Source: Deltaproteobacteria bacterium
GTDB lineage: Bacteria > Desulfobacterota > Desulfobaccia > Desulfobaccales > 0-14-0-80-60-11
Length of the DNA: 17,216 nucleotides
Assembly: GCA_016874945.1 (NCBI GenBank)
Contig: VGSO01000015.1
Span: 1-17,216, forward strand
Direction: 5' to 3'
Shown here: positions 12,523-17,216 of the stretch, piece after piece
How the letters are laid out: each line of letters begins with the position of its first letter
Position numbering within the stretch: the first letter of the stretch is position 1
Program-made: the position numbers and the translations under genes
The notes under the pieces: model-generated
The model's database searches: none
What the model was told of the DNA's origin: nothing
What the model saw: the letters and a program-made list of their open reading frames with translations, nothing else

Positions 12523-13337
12523 TAATACCGGTACACCAAATCAATATCTGCGGCCACGAAGCCTTTTTCGCCCTCGTTGATGGTGAATTCAAAGATGTAG
12601 TCCCGGCTGGGCAGGTTTTCCGCGTGCACCTGCTGGGGCAGGTCCTTTTCCATAAAAAAGACCGAAGTATAAGGCGACTCTTCCAGGCGGGTGTCCGTGA
12701 TCCACACCTCGCCGAAGCCGTGCATGAACCGGAAGAAGCCGTAAGAGCGGTCTATGAAGTACTTGGTGCACACCCCCCGGACCCGGCTGCCCGGCTCTCC
12801 CCAGGGGGGCGCGCCGGCATAGGGCGGCGAGGTGGGCAGCAGCCCCGGAATCAGGTAACCCGAGATAAACAGGTCCACTTCCCGGCGCAGCCGGGCGGAG
12901 ACGTTGTTGAAGGCTATCAGTTCCACCCGGCAGCCCTTGTTCTGCACCATGTTCACCACGCTGACAAAGTCGCCGTCGCCGGTGAACAGATAAATCAGGT
13001 CCAGCCGCTCCGATTGGGCGATAATGTCCAGGGCCATGTCCATGTCGCAGTTGGCCTTGCCGTATGTGCGGCCCGACTCATCCGTGTACCACCGGATGGG
13101 CTTTTCCACCACCTTGAAGCCTAAATCCCGCAGAGTGAGAATGAAATTCAAGGTATTTTTGTAATTGGGGTCGGAGATGGCGCGTTCCTCGTCAATGGCC
13201 ACGTAGGCGTTGAGACGCATGATTTCCTCCCCGTCCTTGGCGGCAAACCGACGCATGACTTCGTAACGCATGCCATAGCCGCCGTTGCGCATGATGTTCA
13301 TGGAATCCACGTAAATTCCTACTCTATTATTGGACAT
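12522..13337 (-). CDS. NYN-domain (LabA/DUF88-like) putative RNase fused to a cold-shock-like fold
   Basis: A 271-residue protein with two parts. Residues 1-165 form a NYN/PIN-like domain: VGIYVDSMNI (D11, N14), CDMDMALDI (D98, D100) and FTGDGDFVSVV (D121, D123) supply the acidic metal site of LabA-type proteins, which are thought to cut RNA. After a Pro/Gly linker (165-183), residues 184-268 read like a cold-shock OB fold: VRGVCTKYFIDRSYGFFRF matches the first strands and RNP1 (KGYGFI), GEVWIT matches RNP2 (VFVH), and YIFEFTINEGEKGFVAADI matches VEF...KGPQAVNV. RNA binding would target the nuclease. The ATG has AAAGGAG about 9 nt upstream, and a GATAAT -10-like box lies further up. It lies between an aminopropyltransferase and glgA on the same strand. 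Confidence 0.85.
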   Translation of the reverse strand: MSNNRVGIYVDSMNIMRNGGYGMRYEVMRRFAAKDGEEIMRLNAYVAIDEERAISDPNYKNTLNFILTLRDLGFKVVEKPIRWYTDESGRTYGKANCDMDMALDIIAQSERLDLIYLFTGDGDFVSVVNMVQNKGCRVELIAFNNVSARLRREVDLFISGYLIPGLLPTSPPYAGAPPWGEPGSRVRGVCTKYFIDRSYGFFRFMHGFGEVWITDTRLEESPYTSVFFMEKDLPQQVHAENLPSRDYIFEFTINEGEKGFVAADIDLVYRY

Positions 13338-13419
13338 GAAACTATGCTCCTTTAACTTCTAAAGATTCTATTATCGAACGTTCACCATCTCTTACCCAAA
13401 AACCGAAAAAAAGAATCCC

Positions 13420-14379
13420 TCAAAAAAAGGCAGGTTCGCCGGGCGCCGGGGCGAAAGGCCTGGCATCGCTGAGCACCCGGCCGGCGGCCAATCGGCGGCG
13501 CAAATAGACCGGAAGGTGAGGGAGCGCGGCCAGCAGTTCCGCGTCCAGCCATCCCAGGGTCTGGAACGCAGGATGGGCGAAACGGGCGGCGGCCGCCACG
13601 GCCGGGGGCCAGGTTGCTTCCTCCCCCCCGGCCAGGTGGAAGCCGTAGAATTCCATGAAACTGGGGACAAACGCCCCGTAAGCCGCCACCCGGGGGAATA
13701 CCGCCTTCAGGGTGGCGTTCAGCTCCGGCATAAGGGGGCCGAACATCCCCGCGGCCCCGGATTGCACCGCCACGACGCCCCCGGGGGCCAATTTGCCTCG
13801 GACCAGCTCGTACATCTCCCGGGTGAACAGCATTACCGCCGGGCCGCCCCCCACCGGTTCCGGGAGGTCGATGATAATGACCTCCAAGGACGCGTCGGGC
13901 TGGTCCGCCAGCCAGCCCCGGGCGTCGGCGAAGACCATCTCGGTGCGGGGGTCGTCAAACGCGCCCCGGTGGAAACTAGGCAGCCACTCTTTACAGAGTT
14001 TAACCAGTTCTTCATCAATATCCACCATCACCACCCGGGCCACCTGGGGATGGCGCAGCACTTCCCGCAGGGTGGCCCCTTCGCCGCCGCCCATGACCAG
14101 GACCCGCCGGGGCGCCGGGTGAGCCGTCATGGCAGGATGCACCAGGGCCTCATGGTAGATGAACTCGTCGGCGGAGGCGGATTGCACCCGCCCGTCCAAC
14201 ACCAGCACCCGGCCCCAAACCGGGCTATCAAAAATCTCGTATTCCTGGAACCGGGTGCTCCCGGAAACCAGTATCCGCTCCTGGTGATAGGCAATGAGGT
14301 CCGCGGCGCTGCCGAAGTCCAGGAGCCAGTCTCCCGGCGGCCAGGGGGTCCCTGCCTTGCCTTGGTTCGCCTCGATCAT
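13420..14379 (-). CDS. speE: Polyamine aminopropyltransferase (spermidine/thermospermine synthase family)
   Basis: A 319-residue enzyme transferring an aminopropyl group from decarboxylated S-adenosylmethionine to a polyamine. Visible motifs: FQEYEIFDSPVWGRVLVLDG (44-63, Q45), DEFIYHEALVHPAM (71-84), glycine-rich VMGGGEGATLREVL (95-108), VMVDIDEELVKLCKEWLP (D120, D122), FADARGWL (D152), and IIIDLPEPVGGGP with D171 at the proton-acceptor position. The DLPEPVGGGP wording, a Q-S-G loop and the C-terminal extension after residue 250 look closer to the ACL5/thermospermine and Thermus-type branch than to E. coli SpeE, so the substrate is uncertain. An AGGTG precedes the ATG by about ten bases. The next gene on the strand lies 82 bp downstream. 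The symbol is for the family, not for proven specificity. Confidence 0.9.
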   Translation of the reverse strand: MIEANQGKAGTPWPPGDWLLDFGSAADLIAYHQERILVSGSTRFQEYEIFDSPVWGRVLVLDGRVQSASADEFIYHEALVHPAMTAHPAPRRVLVMGGGEGATLREVLRHPQVARVVMVDIDEELVKLCKEWLPSFHRGAFDDPRTEMVFADARGWLADQPDASLEVIIIDLPEPVGGGPAVMLFTREMYELVRGKLAPGGVVAVQSGAAGMFGPLMPELNATLKAVFPRVAAYGAFVPSFMEFYGFHLAGGEEATWPPAVAAAARFAHPAFQTLGWLDAELLAALPHLPVYLRRRLAAGRVLSDARPFAPAPGEPAFF

Positions 14380-14475
14380 ATGGCTTGCACCTATTCTCTC
14401 AAGGTTTCAAGTTTATTGAAAATGGCGGCGAGGCGCAAGCTAGTTTGTCTCCCCCCAAGGCGCCCAGACCCCAAG

Positions 14476-14505
14476 GTGAAAAAAACCTCTTTTCCATGAT
14501 AGAAT
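14476..14505 (+). promoter_or_regulatory. Predicted promoter for the S-component gene
   Basis: GTGAAA (14476-14481), an 18-nt spacer and TAGAAT (14500-14505), 4/6 and 5/6 matches, lie just upstream of the AAGGAG ribosome-binding site at 14518-14523. I see no recognisable riboswitch in the 150-nt divergent region, although S-component genes often have one. Confidence 0.4.
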
Positions 14506-14531
14506 AAAGCCCTGCGGAAAGGAGAGCAAAG

Positions 14532-15272
14532 ATGCGGGAAGTCTGGCGCATGTGGCGGTACTCCACCATGGTGGTCTTGACGGTCCTCACCGCCGGCATT
14601 TTCGCGGCCATTCTCATCCCTTTCAAGGGCATCCCCCTGATTCCGGGAATCACCGAGCTCCGGCCCGCCAACGTCATCCCCGTGGTCTTCGGCCTCCTTT
14701 TCGGGCCCGCGGGCGCCTGGGGCGCGGCCCTGGGCAACCTCCTGGGCGATTTTTTCGGCACCCTGGGCGCGGGGAGCTTCTTTGGCTTCTGGGGCAATTT
14801 CCTGGCGGCTTATCTGCCTTACAAGATGTGGCGGGGCCGGCCCCTGGACCAGGTGCGCCGTCATCTTCCCCGCTTTTTCCTGGCGGCGCTCCTGGGCGCC
14901 ATGGGGTGCGCCCTGGTGGTGGGCTTTGGACTGGAGGCCTTTAAGCTCCTGCCTTTCAGCATCATCGGGGTGGCGGTCTTTATTAACAACGCCCTCATCA
15001 GCGTGATCTTGGGGCCTTTTCTCTTGGGGCTCCTCCAGCCCCGGGTGAGCCGCTGGGACCTTTATTGGGCGGAATTGATGGACGAAGAGGACCGGCCTCC
15101 GGGGCCTGCGCCCCGCCTGGGCTTGATCCTGGCCTGGCTGGGCGCGGGCGGCGGGTATCTCACGGGCCTGGCCGTGGGCTTCGGGCTGGTCAGCTCCCTG
15201 GCCTTGCCCTCCCTGGCGGCGCTGCTGGCGCCTTTTTTGGTGGTTCTATTGATTGGGTGCTTCTTGATGTAG
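14532..15272 (+). CDS. ECF-type transporter substrate-binding (S) component-like membrane protein
   Basis: A 246-residue integral membrane protein. Hydrophobic segments lie at about 13-30, 46-60, 63-79, 83-97, 115-135, 140-168, 195-220 and 225-245. The block RPANVIPVVFGLLFGPAGAW, then GAALGNLLGDFFGTLGAG (44-81), is the Gly/Pro-rich turn typical of ECF S components (GLLFGP..G...G.L.D..G). S components bind a vitamin or metal substrate and dock on the EcfT-EcfA1-EcfA2 module. The canonical fold has six helices in about 180-200 residues; this protein adds about two helices after an acidic/proline linker (EELMDEEDRPPGPAP region, about 178-195). AAAGGAG precedes the ATG by about 8 nt. A double ATPase gene follows, which supports the assignment. 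Substrate unknown. Confidence 0.7.
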   Translation: MREVWRMWRYSTMVVLTVLTAGIFAAILIPFKGIPLIPGITELRPANVIPVVFGLLFGPAGAWGAALGNLLGDFFGTLGAGSFFGFWGNFLAAYLPYKMWRGRPLDQVRRHLPRFFLAALLGAMGCALVVGFGLEAFKLLPFSIIGVAVFINNALISVILGPFLLGLLQPRVSRWDLYWAELMDEEDRPPGPAPRLGLILAWLGAGGGYLTGLAVGFGLVSSLALPSLAALLAPFLVVLLIGCFLM

Positions 15273-15287
15273 GAAATGCAACAATCT

Positions 15288-15312
15288 CACGCAAAGACGC
15301 CAAGGCGCAAAG
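15288..15312. repeat. Dispersed repeat of the CGCAAAGACGC type
   Basis: CACGCAAAGACGCCAAGG followed by CGCAAAG is wording I recall from many environmental genomes. A partial relative (GCGCAAAGACGACAAAAAAG) is at 784-803. It lies between the S-component gene and the ATPase, just upstream of that gene's apparent frameshift. Confidence 0.5.
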
Positions 15313-15346
15313 TTCTTACCGTTTTGGCGCCTTTGTGGGAGCAATT

Positions 15347-15411
15347 ATGGAGTCCCCGGTATAGTCAAGATTACCAGTCTCTATTTTCGTTACAAAAAAG
15401 CTGCCCGGCCG
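15347..15411 (+). other. Frameshifted N-terminus of the double ATPase
   Basis: An ATG at 15347 has a good GGGAG six bases upstream but reads M-E-S-P-V and then stops at TAG (15362). In the -1 frame, from 15361, the sequence IVKITSLYFRYKKAARPV runs directly into the ATPase and is exactly the first beta strands of an ABC nucleotide-binding domain. That frame has no ATG, GTG or TTG before 15412. A single missing base near 15360 explains everything: the restored protein would start MESPxIVKITSLYFRY. A real mutation, recoding, a rare AUA/AUU start or a sequence error are all possible. Confidence 0.6.
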
Positions 15412-17100
15412 GTGTTTGACGGCCTGAACCTGGAGGTGCGCCCCGGGGAGCGGGTGGCGGTCCTGGGCCCCAGCGAAGCCGGCAAATCCACGTTAGCTCT
15501 CTGCCTCCAGGGGATCATCCCCCGGATGATCAAGGGAGAGTTCCGGGGACGGGTGGAAGTGGACGGCTGCCTCACCACTTCCTGCCGTCCCCGGGAGCTG
15601 GCGGGCCGGGTGGAGATTCTCTTCCAGGACTTTGAAGCCCAGCTCTTTTGCACCCGGGCGGATCAGGAAGTGGCCTTCGGCCCGGAGAACCTGGGGCTGC
15701 CCCGGGAAGAGCTGGTCCGGCGGGTCCAAGAGTCCCTGGCCCAGGTGGGTTTGACCGGGTTTGATCACCGGGAGCCGGCCACCCTCTCCGGCGGCCAGAA
15801 ACAGCTTCTGGCCCTGGCCGCGGTACTGGCCCTGGAAGCCCCCCTTGTGGTCCTGGACGAACCCACCACGGATTTGGACCCCCAGGCCGTGGACGACCTC
15901 ATGACTACCCTAAAAAGACTTTCCCAGGCTCAAAATCTCACCCTGGTGCTCCTGGGAGAGGACCTGCGCCTGGCCCGGAAGTGCCGCCGGGTGGTCCTTT
16001 TGGAAGGGGGGAAGGTCGCGGCGGACGGCCCGGCGGCAGAAGTTCTGCGCCAGGTGCCCCTATTCCGCCGCCTGGGCCTCAAGGCCCCGGAGCTGCCCGC
16101 CCTCTTTTACGACCTGGGGCAGACCATGCTTCCCCTGACTCTCGAGGAAGCGGTAACCCAGGCCCAAAAATTAGGCTGGCAGATCATGGAGAAAAATGCC
16201 GCAAGTCAGGCAGGCGGCCCTCAAAATATCGACACCAAGGAGCATAATGGACCCCCAGCCCCTGATTTCCCTTCCCCCTTAAGAGGGGAGGGCCAGGGTG
16301 GGGGTGAAATGATTTCTCCCACCCTTGCCGCCGCCTTTCTCGAATTGCGCGACATAACTTTTGCTTATCCGGGCGGTCCTGCCATATTTCAAAATTTTTC
16401 CCTGAGCTTCCGCAAAGGTGAACTCACCGCCATTCTGGGGCCCAACGGCAGCGGCAAGACCACGTTAGTAAAACTCCTCCGGGGCCTGCTCCAGCCCCAG
16501 GCCGGGGAAGTCCGGCAGGCGGAGCAGCCTTTGCGGGTGGGGTTCGTCTTTCAGAATCCCGACTACCAGCTTTTTGCCGAACAGGTGTGGGAGGAAGTGG
16601 CCTTCGGGCCGCGGCAGTTGGGCTTGGACGAGCAGGAAGTTAACCGCCGGGTGGAAGTTGCCCTGGACAAGGTGCACCTTAAGGACCGGGCCGGCGAGGA
16701 CCCTTTTTCCCTCACCAAGGGCCAGCGCCAGCGCCTGGCCGTGGCCGGGGTCCTGGCCCTGGCCCCCCAGGTGATCATCCTGGATGAACCCACCACCGGG
16801 TTGGACCACCGGGAGCAAATGGACCTTTTAGACCTTGTTAAGGAATTAAACGGCCAGGGCCACACCATCATCCTGGTGACCCATTCCATGTGGGCCGCGG
16901 CCACCTACGCCCGACGGATTATCGTGCTTAAGGATGGGAAGGTGGTCCTGGACGGCCCCACCCGGGAGGTTCTGGCGGAAGAAGAAATCCTGGCTCGATG
17001 CCGCCTGCAAGCCCCGGCTATTGTTCGTCTCAGCCAGCGTCTGGGGTTTTTTGCAACAAATGTAGAGGATTTTCGCCAAACTTTAGCTCTGAGGAATTAG
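15412..17100 (+). CDS. Double ABC ATPase (fused EcfA1-EcfA2-like) of an ECF-type transporter
   Basis: A cytoplasmic protein with two nucleotide-binding domains powering an ECF-type importer. From the GTG at 15412 it has 562 residues, but this start lacks a ribosome-binding site and cuts off the first beta strands (see 15347-15411). Domain 1 (1-225): Walker A GPSEAGKST (19-27), Q-loop Q72, signature LSGGQ (125-129), Walker B VVLDE (146-150), but E183 replaces the switch histidine. Domain 2 (306-540): Walker A GPNGSGKT (343-350), Q381, signature LTKGQ (434-438), Walker B IILDE (455-459), H491. The predicted dimer therefore has one canonical ATP site (domain 2 Walker A with domain 1 LSGGQ) and one degenerate site. 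Both Q-loops read QLF, as in EcfA proteins. The inter-domain linker (about 265-305) contains a dispersed repeat. It follows the S-component gene on the same strand. No EcfT gene is seen. Confidence 0.88.
   Translation: MFDGLNLEVRPGERVAVLGPSEAGKSTLALCLQGIIPRMIKGEFRGRVEVDGCLTTSCRPRELAGRVEILFQDFEAQLFCTRADQEVAFGPENLGLPREELVRRVQESLAQVGLTGFDHREPATLSGGQKQLLALAAVLALEAPLVVLDEPTTDLDPQAVDDLMTTLKRLSQAQNLTLVLLGEDLRLARKCRRVVLLEGGKVAADGPAAEVLRQVPLFRRLGLKAPELPALFYDLGQTMLPLTLEEAVTQAQKLGWQIMEKNAASQAGGPQNIDTKEHNGPPAPDFPSPLRGEGQGGGEMISPTLAAAFLELRDITFAYPGGPAIFQNFSLSFRKGELTAILGPNGSGKTTLVKLLRGLLQPQAGEVRQAEQPLRVGFVFQNPDYQLFAEQVWEEVAFGPRQLGLDEQEVNRRVEVALDKVHLKDRAGEDPFSLTKGQRQRLAVAGVLALAPQVIILDEPTTGLDHREQMDLLDLVKELNGQGHTIILVTHSMWAAATYARRIIVLKDGKVVLDGPTREVLAEEEILARCRLQAPAIVRLSQRLGFFATNVEDFRQTLALRN
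16266..16308. repeat. Dispersed repeat translated as PSPLRGEGQGGGE in the ATPase linker
   Basis: The sequence around CTTCCCCCTTAAGAGGGGAG, followed by a G-rich GGTGGGGGTGA stretch, is wording I recall from dispersed intergenic repeats in many proteobacterial genomes. It often appears as PSPLRGEGQGGG in spurious translations. Here it lies in frame between the two nucleotide-binding domains, where a flexible linker tolerates it. Confidence 0.55.
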
Positions 17101-17112
17101 GAGAGATAAGAA

Positions 17113-17216
17113 ATGTCAAATTCGATAGTCATGAGATATGATTGGTCGAGATTGAATCATTTACAATTAGGAAGGTATGCCGAATATTTTACTAAAATAA
17201 AATTTACAATGTTTGG
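17113..17216 (+). CDS. Start of an uncharacterised protein, cut by the window end
   Basis: An ATG 12 nt after the ATPase stop codon, with AGGAG nine bases upstream, opens a frame running off the window (34 codons seen: MSNSIVMRYDWSRLNHLQLG, then RYAEYFTKIKFTMF). The RLNxxQLGRYAEYF.K..FT pattern recalls hypothetical, nuclease-fold-like accessory proteins, but too little is visible to assign a family. It is not an EcfT start. The DNA is far more AT-rich than the preceding genes, suggesting recent acquisition. Confidence 0.6.
   Translation, partial: MSNSIVMRYDWSRLNHLQLGRYAEYFTKIKFTMF

Noticed and set aside
13516..14499. A 327-codon plus-strand open frame opposite the aminopropyltransferase
   Set aside because: Its translation is low-complexity (Gly/His/Gln/Pro-rich) with no domain, while the opposite strand encodes a complete enzyme with all motifs. 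Long antisense frames are expected at this GC content.
14380..14531. Riboswitch ahead of the S-component gene
   Set aside because: Vitamin-transporter genes often have one, but I could not recognise any conserved core in this 150-nt region.

Overview
The window is GC-rich and carries a gene set that points to a Gram-negative, probably anaerobic member of the Desulfobacterota (old Deltaproteobacteria, Desulfobacca/Syntrophobacter-like). The basis is a hybrid histidine kinase with an AHNFNNIL phosphorylation box, a sigma54-type response regulator, a MurJ, an ACL5-like aminopropyltransferase, a fused ECF-type ATPase, and intergenic spaces crowded with period-7 repeats and palindromic REP-like elements. 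This assignment is inference; there is no rRNA or tRNA in the window.

Layout, left to right. 1-1018: a heptamer array, a TetR-family regulator (minus) with its own promoter and operator-like palindromes, then a divergent intergenic region. 1019-3775: a 918-residue cytoplasmic hybrid histidine kinase (V4R-like sensor, GAF, PAS, HisKA, HATPase, REC). 3776-5413: an accessory patch holding a 33-codon fragment of a destroyed gene, two related miniature inverted-repeat elements, and between them a VapBC toxin-antitoxin pair. 5414-7436: murJ behind a small membrane protein (minus). 7437-7953: non-coding, repeat-rich. 7954-8508: a two-helix membrane protein with a lysine/alanine/proline-rich tail (minus), divergent from an NtrC-class regulator (8676-10079) that has a near-consensus sigma70 promoter. 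10080-10960: a repeat graveyard with three miniature elements, each built around a REP pair, a decayed MFS transporter, and a promoter-bearing repeat. 10968-14379: a minus-strand run of an aminopropyltransferase, a NYN-nuclease/cold-shock-fold fusion and glycogen synthase. 14532-17100: an ECF-like S component and a double ABC ATPase (plus). 17113-end: the start of an AT-rich unknown gene.

The strongest unexplained material is intergenic. (1) Several palindrome pairs carry an outer GTAG tetranucleotide and lie inside short elements with terminal inverted repeats; this is the architecture of REP/BIME sequences mobilised by RAYT-type (TnpA-REP) transposases. (2) At least seven intergenic arrays have different sequences but the same 7-nt period, often starting within a few bases of a stop or start codon. 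(3) In the ECF-like locus, the ATPase N-terminus is split by an apparent 1-nt frameshift, a dispersed repeat supplies the inter-domain linker, and the two ATP sites are predicted to be unequal (one canonical, one degenerate). No EcfT gene is visible.
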